This document shows positions 33,516-44,881 of a stretch of DNA of 64,000 nucleotides, piece by piece. Position numbers and translations under genes: made by a program. Origin of the DNA: Cymodocea nodosa (lineage: Eukaryota; Streptophyta; Magnoliopsida; Alismatales; Cymodoceaceae); NCBI GenBank assembly GCA_036874045.1, contig CM072336.1, positions 27,355,501 through 27,419,500 of the forward strand, read 5' to 3'. Below the pieces are notes generated by a model. The model was given only the letters and a program-made list of their open reading frames with translations. It did no database searches and was not told the DNA's origin. Positions within the stretch are counted from its first letter, which is position 1; each line of letters begins with the position of its first letter.

Positions 33516-36500
33516 ATGACGACCGTGACCTCCGTCACCAGGCGAAACGAAGCGATCGTTGCTGCTCTCTCCAACCACCTATCCGGCCTGTCCCTCGATC
33601 CGGTAACCAAAAAAAGCTCCCTCAAAGACTTTGTTCTGCCATGTCTTTTGAAATAGCCGATGAAGGACCAAAAAGGCGGTGCATTTCTGTATTGGAGAAC
33701 CATCCCCAGCCTTAGGACTTCCGAACTTCTGATTCGACTGCTTTGGGCAGTGGGTAGATGTTGTGGTCTTTTGGGATCAGACGAAAGTTTCGATTTTGTC
33801 TTGAAGTTGTAGTAGTAGTCTCGTGCACGTTTGATGAAATGCTTGGGAACTAGCAGTGGACCGGTTGTTTGTCATCACTTTCGCGTCTTGCTGCATGTCG
33901 TAATTATCTGTTGAGCCCGTTCCATGGGCTACGTCCTTGGACAAGCTCTTTGTTTTGCTCTTCCTTCGTTAGCGTTGCTCACTTCGACGTTTTGGATGAC
34001 TGCTCGGTGCAGAACAAAGTCTCCGGTAAAGCTGTCGAAGGACAAGATATTCTAACTTTGTTTACGGGCATCTTGCAGCTGTCGGGAGGTGATGGTACCT
34101 TGGAGGACAGTGAAGAAGTAAAAATCTTCTCAGTTTTTGATTTTCCTGTAATTTTATTCGAAATTTGTGGAACTTTCTCACAATTTGATCAGTTATATGC
34201 ATTAATCATATGGTTGAAGCTGTTGTTCTAGGTAATGAAATGGGTGAAATTCGCCAATGATTTTTCCGCTGACGTTGAGTCCCGCCACTCAGTTCTACAG
34301 GGTTTAAATGAAGATTTGGCTTGCAGATCTGTCCTTGTAGGTGATGGGCTGAAATCATCAGTAGCAGATGTTATTGTCTACTCAGCTTTACATTCTTTTG
34401 TGGTATGCTGACATGTATCCTTTATGTTTCACTCTTCACGTCTCCTTTACATCCTTTATTTTTATAGAAGGAAGCCTCAGTCATACTTATGACTTCATGC
34501 TTGTCATTTTATTTAATTTTTATCAATTGGTTTGCCCTTATTTTGTTCTTGTGGATAAGTGGATTACTGTAAATCTTGTACTTATTGTTTTGCACTATTA
34601 CTAGCATATGCGATTTCTCTTCTTTTTCAAAAATGACGTGCATATTGACTCTAGTTACTGCAAGCCCTTGTGTCCTACGTTTTCTAACTTAAAAAGGGGG
34701 AAACCTAATCTACAAGGTACTCACCAATGTGTGCAGTACCCTGTATCCTTAAAACCAGAGAGACTTTCCTAATATTTGAACCCATGACCTCAAGGAGACA
34801 ACAGTACAACCTTACCATTGTGCCTACGCTTGCCCCCTATCTACCATACTAAGTTGTTGATAAAAGCTAAACACATTACTGGTTGTCAACCCATTATCCA
34901 CCGAAACAGATGTACCTCACAAATGATTGCCACTCATTTGATCTCTTTCAAAAGTTGTTTCTACTCTCTCCTTTGTATTTATCTTATTCCAAATTCATTT
35001 AAGTAAGTCCTTTTAATAGGGTAGTCATATGCATTGGCCCATGCTTGTGACAAGGGTCACATCAAATCCTGCCGTTTCAGTTTGTTTACCATGGTCTGTC
35101 ATCTATCTGTGTTTTTTTAGAAAGATAATTTTGCCCGTATCGATTATTCATTGAGTTATAATATATTTTTTTTAATATATTCCTAGTTCTTCAGATAAAC
35201 CGTGACATCAGATGTGTGTTATCATGTTATGGCATAGTAAAAACTAAGAAGTATCCATAAGTGTATGCTAATAAAACCTATGGTATGAATTATCTCATTT
35301 TGGTGATCAACAAGTTATTTTATTGTCTGTTTCTGCTCGTTCTATGACAGAGTTGTCTTTCTAAGTCAGAGATGCAAAAGATACCAAATATACTGAGATG
35401 GATGGATTATGTTCAGGTATTTCATGATATTTCTTGCAAACAAATGTGCTGGTTGGTTCTTATCTATCACCTATGATTTATGCAGAACACTGAAGATTTT
35501 GGTGAGGCATTCGAGAAAATTGTGGTTGAGAAGTCTACATTTCAACATCCTGTGAGTACCATCTTTAGATTAGAGTCATGTCTAAAAATGTGTTTTATTT
35601 CCTTCATGTGGTATTCTAGACCTTTGGTATGGAATTAATGAATTCAGCATTTTGCTTGAACTTAAATTATATTGATACAATTGATCCACTAGAAAAATCC
35701 ACTTTAATAATTACACTACTCTTGGAACTCCTTCCCCTATCTTGTATTCTTATTTATAGTGCTACATATGCCACTCATTGGCTGCAGTGACAACTATGAA
35801 TCTCCATACTATTAGTTCAAGGCTTCAAGCCAGTCCATAATGTCATTATCGTCAAAGAAATAAAAATGATTCTTCCATTTATTTAGGGAATAATATTTTA
35901 CGGAAATAAATGTTATCACACGAAAATTGGTTTCCAATTTTTATCAACCACTCTGCATTAGTCTACTCTACCAACTAGGTAAGTGGAATTAAATTAGCCA
36001 CTTCTTGTGTTTGAACCTGCGGAAGGGGACAAAAGCACTATGAACCACTAACAAAACTGTTCAAAAACAATAATATGTACCAACATAAGAAAATATTTTA
36101 CTTACTAAAGTGATTTCCTTCAATTTCCAGGGTTTAAAGAGCGGAAATGTGCCAAATGCTGGTCAAAACTCCAAAAATGTTGCTCGAATTCCACTTTCTG
36201 GAGAGAAGAAAAGCACGGAAAATTCAGAGGGAAAGGCTAATATTGAAGTATTCAACTTGTTGAAAGAGTCTTTTTTCTTCCTCTCCCATAATTTTATGCA
36301 TCTTTTCTTCTGCTTTTTAATTTTATACTGCCTTATGTCATGGAAACTTCCAAAGTTATGATAGTTTTCATTTTTGATTTTTTGCTGCCAATTCCAATGC
36401 CGTTGAGTTCACCAAATTGCCATTTCATTGTTGTATGCTGATGGCCAAAGTATCCCTGATTCAAAATCATTGCAAAATTCTATTGTTGGAGGAAATGAAG

Positions 36501-39347
36501 AACAGATGTAGTCCTTTGCAACTATTTGAGTGGTGAATTACAGAAACATGCCAGATAAATATTATCTCAAATAACATGTTTGTGGTCCATATTTGTCTTG
36601 ATTCAATTTCTGTATCATTATTTTTTGGATGGTAGTTCTTCAGGCAATAAAATTGTGATTACAAATTCTGGAGTGTATACACATCATACTTTATTCTTCG
36701 GCTAAAGTATGATATTGTTAGTTCATAAAAATGCGTTGGGGTACTTGATCACTGCATTTTTTTTAAGGTTTTAAGTTATGTTTGAACATTTGGCTTCCTC
36801 GCAGGCAATTGTGTTTTCTTTTAGGCATATCAAAGCTCATAAGTATTTTAGCTTAGTATAAGAATTTCAAGTTTCTTAAATTTTTTTGCGAGTTTCCAGC
36901 CATTCATTACAGTTTCTAGATTACCCGCTAAGTCACTAACAATGGTCTATTATTGTGTATGTAATTAAAGGAAAATGCTTCAGCTGGCAATAAATCTAGT
37001 GAGAAAAAATCGAAAGTACCATCAGAGGAAAAGAAGAAACAAGGAAAAGAAACTTCTGTGAAAAGTGCAGCTGTCAACATCACTGTCCTCAACATTCAGG
37101 TTGGCATCATCCGCAAAGCTTGGAAACATCCTTCGGCAGACAGGTATTCTTAAGCTTCCCCTTTTATAGCAATATCTGCTACCGAATTATCTCTGGACGT
37201 TCTTCTGGTTCTGGTACTCTACAGTTTACTGGTTGAGGAGATAGATGTAGGAGAGGGAAAGCTACGTCAAGTGGTCAGTGGTCTTGCAAAATACTTCAGT
37301 CCTGATGATCTAACTGTAAGATCTCATAGGTTTTGTAATTTGTTCTTTATCATCCTCTTTCCAGATTAATGTACTCTTGCTTGTGTGGCACATTCTTTTT
37401 CTTCATATTAATGCTTTATTGGAGATCCTTGAAGAATACATCATTTATTACTGCAGAACCGTCGAGTAGCATTGATTACAAATGTGAAGCCAGGGAAGCT
37501 ACGTGATGTGACATCCTCAGGACTGGTACACTTTCCGTTAGCTAGTCAGTTTGTTTAGAACGTTTAATATATTCTTATGATTCCAAAATTTTGACCATTT
37601 GATTTTGTTCCTTTTGAATCCTAAAATCCAGTTTTTCATTTATTCTAAAAAAGTTTAGCTACGGTTCAAATCTAAATAATAGACTCTAATTACCATCTCA
37701 AAGTTAAAGCACCTTGTTGTTCCATTGATGAATTACACAACGTGAAAGATGAGAGCAAGATATCATGCTAGAGCCGGTCAAACTAGTTACTTTTAGAAGT
37801 GTAGATGTGATTGTTAGGTCCAAGATTCAGACAACTAATATGGTTGAACTTAAATGGCTGTGGTATTGTATTTAACTTGTCCTTCAATTGTTAAAAGTTG
37901 GATGCATCCCTTTTTTGCATATCAATATTCAAAACTCAGGTTTATCTTTAAATTGAATTGGTTCAATTCTTTGTTATTTGTTACATAATCCATTCCTTTT
38001 CAGGTCTTATGCGCTTCCAACCAAGATCAAACTGCTGTGGAGCCACTGCTTCCACCAGAGAAGTCTATCCTTGGAGAGCGCATCTTGTTTTCTGGGTATG
38101 TTAATACATCCATGTGGGATTACTTGATAATTGACTGAATCTTTGTAACTTCAGGCTGCAAGTATATCCTACGTATGATATTAAAATTTGATATTTATTG
38201 GTATGTTATTCTATATTTAGGCTATAGCTTTAGTTTTTTAATGCATTGAGCATGGCATCGGCTCTTTTATTTGTGTTTATTGTCTTCTTGTTGTGATGGT
38301 TAAAATGTTGAACTACATTTGGCATTTATGGCTTGAGCACTAAAATACATTTGATGGATCCAAGCACTTAAATACGTGCCGCAATCAGTCTGCTAGGATA
38401 AAATTACATTTAATATTTTACTGGAAGGCCTTTTTTGGCTGTTTTTTTGTTTCCTTTTGATTGGCAATGCCTGGATTTTGTTGAATAGATAAATGTACAA
38501 GCATGCATAAGCGTAAATATTGCTGAGTGGATGAGACCGCTGAGCGTGCGACACCAACCCCAATACTTGGTGTCACAAGTGGTGTATGCTGTTTTTATGC
38601 CATGGTACTGATGACTGCAATGGCGAAAAGTTGCATGCAGCCACTTACATTGTAAGGTTGTTGGATGTGCTTGAGCAGAATAATCATCAGATAGATTGGA
38701 TGTTACTTATCATAATCAGAATGCACCTCGTCAGAACTTGGCTGGCTATCCAATGCAATTGTCCTTATGATACAGTGTTTCGATGATGATTTTCAACAAA
38801 TTCCTCTATTTTGATCACCGATAGACTTTTTGTTTTTTTTCTTGATACCGAAAACATTGGCTTTGTGCTGTGATAAAGGCTATATTTGCAAAAGCATCTC
38901 TCCTTTGCCTTCCTTAATATAATAGTTTGGCACATCTGAAATATGCTTTTTGTAACTTGTGTATGTTCCTTTTGATATGTAGGTATGATGGGAAACCGGA
39001 AGATGTTCTCAATCCAAAGAAGAAACAATTGGAGAAGATTACACCAGTAAGCACTCCAGTTTTGATAATCTTCTGCCATTTCTTCGATCTATCCCCATCC
39101 ATAATATAAATAAGCCTGCCGTTTTTGCTTTTGTTAAGGTTCATTTCTCACCTATTTTAAGCATTCCACACGTACCATGACACTGTAAAGTCATGTTCTT
39201 CCTGGGTTTTTGACAAAGAATTGTACTCTTCTGCTGATTCAGGATCTCTTCACCGATGACAAAGGTGTAGCGACCTACAAAGGAGTACCATTTATGACGT
39301 CAGCAGGGCCTTGCACATCTTCAATTCCGAAAGCCAGCATAAAATAA
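33516..39347 (+). CDS. tRNA-binding cofactor, Arc1p/AIMP1 (EMAP II)-like (12 exons)
   Basis: Exons: 33516-33602, 34013-34117, 34232-34402, 35351-35416, 35486-35551, 36131-36247, 36971-37143, 37225-37315, 37457-37525, 38004-38095, 38983-39046, 39243-39347. All phases agree, giving 401 residues, near the 389 I recall for the Arabidopsis homologue. Residues 1-165 form a GST-C-like helical region (VMKWVKFANDFSADVESR). Residues 166-240 are a Lys-rich linker (EKKKQGKETSVK) that may add non-specific tRNA affinity. Residues 240-401 are the OB-fold tRNA-binding domain: IQVGIIRKAWKHPSAD, RQVVSGLAKYF, NVKPGKLRDV and the ending TSAGPCTSSIPKASIK. Such proteins are thought to deliver tRNA to aminoacyl-tRNA synthetases in the cytosol. 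Plant copies are often misnamed methionyl-tRNA synthetase; no catalytic domain is present here. Confidence 0.92.
34691..34837 (-). mobile_element. Au-like SINE in intron 3
   Basis: Read on the minus strand this is a tRNA-derived SINE. The A box TAGGCACAATGG (complement of 34815-34826) is followed 32 bases later by the B box GGTTCAAATAT (complement of 34772-34782), with AATGGTAAGGTTGTACTGTT after the A box. The layout resembles plant Au SINEs. Target duplications were not resolved. It is antisense to the host gene. Confidence 0.6.
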
Positions 39348-40657
39348 GTTCCCATCCAGAGGAAATATACCATTATTTCAATATGGAAAGACCAACGTAT
39401 TGCTGGAACGTAGGTGCCGAAGCTTGTTTTTCTATTTTTTAATTGAAAATTGTATGAACCCATCGTCAAGTTACAGACCATATTGCCGTCTCTAGTGAAC
39501 GTTTTCTGCGTTTTGACGTTAAAATTTTGAAGGGTTGTCAAGTACCCAGCAATAGTTATTGAACATAGTTCGATCTATGATCATAAATGTATCGTAAGGG
39601 GTTTTATGTACGAACAAAGGTGTTGAAAAGAAAAGTGAGCGAAAGTGATAAAAAAATATGTTATATTTGAGTTTGTTGGAAAATGATAAAAAATGTATTA
39701 TTTTTTGTCTTCATTTTTCAGAAAAAATTTTACAAGAAGAAATAAAATCGTCTTTTTTTTTTAAGTTAGAAAGTAATGAAAAATGAGAGAAAAAATGAAA
39801 AGAGGAAAAAAAATAAAAAGAAATATAATTTGTTAAATTGACATGTTAAAAAATAAAAATAATTAATAAATTTTTATAATATGTTAAATTTATGTATTAT
39901 TATAAAGAATTTAAATATTTTTAATTTTTTCATAAATTTAAGATGTTTATAAATATTTTTATGTTATTTATTTATATTATATTATATTTTACTTTTTAAA
40001 CATTTTTATTATTTTTTTATCAATACATAAATATCATAAATTTTTAATAACTTTATTTTTCGTTGCTTTTTAAACTTTCTAAGTTGTCAAGTACGTATGT
40101 GTCATATTTCACAAACGAAAGACCAAACATGCAATTATTCCCTGATCCACGAGTGGTAGGTGGAGTCAATGGACGAAGGGGTGTCGGTGTTGTGGTTGGG
40201 GGAAGAACGTGGTTGAAATTTTATTGTTTGTTTATTAAATTAATTATATAATTTGATCTAAATTTTTTTAAAATAATAATGATAAATAAAAAGTAAACAC
40301 GGAACAATTCTTGTAGCTAACGTTTATAGGGAAAATAGAGAAGAAAAGCACCTTAAAAAGGTATTTCTCAATCTATACGGCGCGAAGTATTTTTTTCATG
40401 AAATTATGGTGCAAAGTCTTTTTTTTTGAGCTCAATGTTCTTACGGATAATTATTTTATCTAAACCAGTGAAGTATATTTTCAAAAAATAATGAATATTG
40501 TATTTAAAATAAATATTTAAAAAGATGTATCTTTTTTTAAGTTAATATACGAGTACTATTAAAATATTTAATAATATTTTTTTTACTATAAGTATCTATA
40601 ATTTCATTTTTTTAAATTTTCTTTCCAATTAAAGATGACGTGGATTAAGAAGAAAAA
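39348..40657. other. Intergenic between AIMP1-like gene and C4H
   Basis: The 3' UTR of the upstream gene probably ends near 39600. A MITE-like element occupies 39763-40085. Bases 40140-40660 are AT-rich with no open frame of note. The C4H promoter follows. Confidence 0.5.
39763..40085. mobile_element. MITE-like element, copy 1 of a pair
   Basis: Termini AAGTTAGAAAGT and ACTTTCTAAGTT pair at 11 of 12 positions. The interior is AT-rich and non-coding. Its reverse complement aligns along nearly its full length with 60541-60858, for example ATAAATTTAACATATTATAA against ATAAATTTAACATATAATAA. Confidence 0.55.
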
Positions 40658-40727
40658 TTATTCAATTTATTTGATGATGACGTGGCCAACTCTCTTGCTT
40701 ATTTCTTCCACCACCGAACTCATTGTT

Positions 40728-40748
40728 GGCGACGTGTCCCACGTCGCC
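40728..40748. promoter_or_regulatory. Perfect 9-bp inverted repeat with two ACGT cores
   Basis: GGCGACGTG and CACGTCGCC flank a TCC spacer and pair perfectly. Each arm holds an ACGT core, the usual bZIP contact. It lies about 145 bases upstream of the C4H ATG and 97 bases upstream of its TATA box. Confidence 0.5.
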
Positions 40749-40790
40749 ACCACCACCACAGCGTCCGGTCCAATCTTCTCATCAAACCCC

Positions 40791-40851
40791 ACCTAACCCC
40801 GCACCCCCGTTGTTACCCGACCAACCACCTCCTCCTCCGCCCACTATATAA
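40791..40851 (+). promoter_or_regulatory. C4H core promoter: AC elements and TATA box
   Basis: ACCTAAC (AC-III type) lies at 40791-40797 and ACCAACC (AC-II type) at 40820-40826. The TATA box TATATAA is at 40845-40851, 40 bases before the ATG. AC elements are bound by R2R3-MYB factors that switch on lignin and phenylpropanoid genes. This tight arrangement supports the same control here. Confidence 0.7.
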
Positions 40852-40890
40852 CCAGCAGCCACCACCCCATCGTCTCCGTCGTCGTCCCCC

Positions 40891-43234
40891 ATGGATCTGC
40901 TCTTCCTGGAGAAGGCTCTGTTGGGCCTCTTCGCGGCGGTCACGGTAGCCATAGCCGTGTCCAAGGCCCGGGGGAAGAAGTTCAAGCTCCCCCCTGCTCC
41001 CACTCCCGTACCCATCTTCGGCAACTGGCTCCAGGTCGGCGACGACCTCAACCACCGCAACCTCACCGACTACGCGAGGAAGTTCGGCGAGATCTTCCTC
41101 CTTCGTATGGGATGTCGGAATCTCGTCGTCGTGTCCTCCCCCGACCTCGCCAAGGATGTGCTCCACAGCCAAGGGGTCGAGTTCGGGTCCCGCACTCGCA
41201 ACGTCGTGTTCGACATCTTCACAGGTACCACTTGGTGCTGCACCACCTATGTATGCTTTACCACTGTGGTTTTCTTTTTGGACTTCTTTGACCTGCTTCG
41301 ACATCTTCGCTTGGATCGAGTGGAAGTTTAATCTATGATTTCGCAGCTGAGGAGAACTTTTTTTATGCTTTATTTAAGCCGAATGAAGAATTTTTCTCTT
41401 TTTTAAGAATTTCAGATACGGCTTCCAAGGACGGGAAATTTAACATCGCAACAAGTCTTCTTTGACTTCAAAAAGGCACCTATTCGAATGGCTGATAGGA
41501 TTATAGTTGAATTTATCAGAGACATTGTTATCATTATCAACAAAAGATTGGTAGGATTAGACGCTTGCAACCTTTTTTCTACCAAGGAGTTCCTTTTATC
41601 TCATGGAGTTTAATTTGTTCATGACTTTTTTCGTTGTTGGGTTTGAATTTTTACTCTATTCCCACAACTTTACTCTAGCTCTTGGCAGCAAAAAGATTTT
41701 CACATTGTCAAGCTAGGTTAAGCTTAAGTTTGGAATGAAAGAATATCATTTTCTCCTATATTTTCACGGGGTTGAATTCATGGTATTCGTGAATCCTTTG
41801 GTTTAATTTGTTGGAAACTTTTTTTTTACAGGCAAGGGACAGGACATGGTGTTCACCGTCTATGGTGATCATTGGAGGAAGATGCGCAGGATCATGACGG
41901 TACCTTTCTTCACCAACAAGGTGGTCCAGCAGAACAGATTTGGATGGGAGGACGAGATGAGACGGGTGGTGGAAGATCTGAAGGCAGACCCCAAGGCTGC
42001 AACCCAAGGTGTTGTGCTGAGGAAAAGATTGCAGTTGATGATGTACAACAATTTATACAGGATTATGTTTGACAGAAGGTTTGAGAGTGAGAATGATCCG
42101 CTTTTTATCAAGCTGAGGGCTCTTAACGGTGAAAGGAGTCGTTTGGCACAAAGTTTTGAATACAATTACGGTGACTTCATTCCCATCCTGAGGCCATTCT
42201 TGAAGGGGTACCTTAGGATTTGCAATGAAGTGAAGCAGAGGAGACTTCAGCTCTTCAAAGATTTCTTTGTTGATGAGAGGAGGTGAGATTCCATGTTTCT
42301 TTTGTTTCACTTCCCAGTTATGTCTACTATGGCCTTTCTATTTTTTCATGAATTGTGAGATGACACTTATGCTTACCATTTGAGAATTTGGGAAATTTTA
42401 TAGGAAGCTTTCAAGCACTAGGGGATCTACTAACCAGGAGCTGAAATGTGCCATCGATCACATACTGGACGCAGAGAAGAAGGGGGAGATCAACGAAGAC
42501 AATGTCCTTTACATCGTTGAGAACATCAATGTCGCAGGTGGTTCTTGTTCCTTCGCATTTTTCTACACACGTACATGTCTGCTCCGATGACTTTGTTAAA
42601 TTAGATTTTCAAAATGACCTGAAATTTGCTTGCAGCCATTGAGACCACTCTCTGGTCAGTGGAATGGGGAATTGCCGAACTTGTCAACCACCCAGAAGTC
42701 CAAGCCAAGCTTCGCAAAGAAATCGACACAGTCCTTGGCCCAGGTGTTCAGGTCACAGAACCGGACACCCACAAGCTTCCCTACCTCCAAGCTGTGATCA
42801 AAGAAACCCTCCGTCTCCGCATGGCCATACCCCTCCTTGTCCCCCACATGAACCTCAATGATGCCAGACTTGGAGGCTACGACATCCCAGCAGAGAGCAA
42901 GATCCTTGTCAACGCCTGGTTCCTTGCCAACAACCCCCAGCACTGGAAGAAGCCCGAGGAGTTCCGTCCAGAGAGGTTCTTGGAGGAGGAAGCCAAAGTT
43001 GAGGCCAATGGCAATGACTTCAGGTACCTGCCATTTGGGGTCGGAAGGAGGAGTTGCCCAGGCATCATTCTGGCTTTGCCCATACTGGGAATTACTCTTG
43101 GAAGATTGGTGCAGAATTTTGAGTTGCTGCCACCAGCCGGACAGGACAAGCTTGACACCACCGAGAAAGGTGGGCAGTTCAGCATGCACATTCTGAAGCA
43201 CTCCACCATTGTTGCAAAGCCTAGAGTCTTTTAG
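40891..43234 (+). CDS. C4H: trans-Cinnamate 4-hydroxylase (cytochrome P450 CYP73A)
   Basis: Exons 40891-41224, 41832-42282, 42404-42537 and 42636-43234 give exactly 505 residues, the standard length. The enzyme hydroxylates trans-cinnamate to p-coumarate at the ER using NADPH-P450 reductase, the second step of the phenylpropanoid pathway. Visible features: N-terminal anchor (residues 2-23), Pro hinge [14 protein letters not shown]-helix [13 protein letters not shown], ExxR as KETLR, PERF as FRPERF, and heme loop [10 protein letters not shown] with Cys near 447. It reads as a class I (lignin-type) CYP73A. The 785-nt first exon I remember for dicot C4H is split here by a 607-base intron after codon 111, while the later two introns are at the usual sites. 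AATAAA follows the stop at 43236-43241. Identity is very sure. Confidence 0.97.
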
Positions 43235-44881
43235 AAATAAATGATTGATTGATATCTCACATGTGGGACTGGTTTCCTAGTTCTCATTTCAGAAGCATGG
43301 CTTTATGTCTTGTATTGTTGGAAAGATTCAGCTGATGGAATGAACATGAAGAACTCCAGCTTGTGTTTTTGGTGTTGTTCTGTTGTATTACCACTAGACA
43401 CCATACTGTTACCGCTCCCATGATCATGTGTTTGCTTTTTAAATAAATCAATACAGGTAAGCGTTTCTGGTGGCAGGCGTCTGCCATTAATATCCTTTAA
43501 TTTTTATATAAATACATCAGAGAGTGGAAAAAGCTATGTATGGGTTTTCATTATTAGATGATTTTAAATACATGGTGAAATTTTCACATGTCTTAAATAA
43601 GAATCGATACAGTTCTTAATGTCCTAAAAATCACCAATTTTGGTTAAATTTTAGCCATCGATTTTTAAATAAAAAAAATATCAATGACTATATCTCTAAT
43701 TAGGCTGAAACTTTAACATATAGTAAATTATATCATATTTATAGTTAACTTTAAAAATAAGATATTAAAAAAGGTGGGTTTACTAGGAAATCTTTTTGTG
43801 GCAGAAAACTGTTATAATAACTAATGTTTTCTTAGCCACATATGGGTTTCCAATTAACAATGTTCTCACCATCATCACTCTATCATTTCAAACTAACCAT
43901 TGAATATAATGGGATGGTTGACGTCTAGATGAGCATTGGATTTATTAACGGTAGAGGGGCTGAACTCTGAAAAATTCAAAACCATTTTTTGAGCTGAATT
44001 CGCCACATATTCCCTGGCATTTAGTTCATGTTTTTCAAACCAAAAATCCAACAAAGCTGACGGAGAACATCAAGTGATTATTGAACATTTCAATGGAATT
44101 TTTTGCAGTTATGTCATAGTTTTATTGTAAATAGAATAAACAAACAAGAGAATAAAAAAATAAAAATCAAAAGCTAACGTCTTTAGCTAATTTCTTTGAG
44201 AAATTGCATTACTATCATTTTTCCATGTATTAAATATTTCAATGTTGTTGTGGATATTCAGCAAAAAGGGTTGTAACTGTTCATTTTATATTTCATATGC
44301 ATGAACTTAAATTTTTTTTACAAATGTTTATAAATGAGAAATATTTATTTATTTCAAATACAATATTCATTGGTTACGAATTTTAAATTATCAATGTATC
44401 TAAACTATAAAATGAAGACTTAAATTATTTTTAACTGTGAATGCACGTAGTTTTATTTTCACATATCCTGAGATCTAAGATTTTTCTCTCAGATGATTAC
44501 ACATAACGTCTCGTTGCAATAAAACTGCTTATATTTTTTTCCGTAAGATTTAAAAAGTCACATTAAAAGATAAAATTCCAGTTATAGCATCGTAGTTGAG
44601 ATAAATAGTACAGCTAGCGGGCAAGATGAGTCTTAAACACCGAAGATAACAAGGAATTAGATAAAAAATAATCAAATGGTAAAAAAATCTTAAATGGATC
44701 TCTTAACTTATCATAAGATTTAAAAAGAAAAAAAATAATCTGAAATTCATGCCGACGGGAGATCATTAATAATACTTTGGTAGTGCTTTCGCTGCCACCG
44801 AAGGAAGACCGAAGCTTGGCCCGACAAGGAGGGGAGAGAGCGGCATCCGCCCCAGACACCAGCAGATCTCGGCGAGAAGAA
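43235..44881. other. Intergenic between C4H and the kelch-ACBP gene
   Basis: Bases 43235-43500 are C4H 3' UTR with AATAAA-type signals at 43236 and near 43441. Bases 43500-44740 are AT-rich with no gene seen. Bases 44770-44881 become GC-rich and form the leader of the next gene; an in-frame ATG at 44777 would add 35 residues but lies outside the family's usual start. Confidence 0.5.

Noticed and set aside
42656-43201. 181-codon minus-strand open frame in C4H exon 4
   Set aside because: Antisense to the highly conserved P450 C-terminus; no independent features.
44777-44881. In-frame N-terminal extension of the kelch-ACBP protein
   Set aside because: Known relatives start at the M-A-R/P...YPERFYAAA Met. 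The extension reads like a GC-rich leader with no conservation that I know of.
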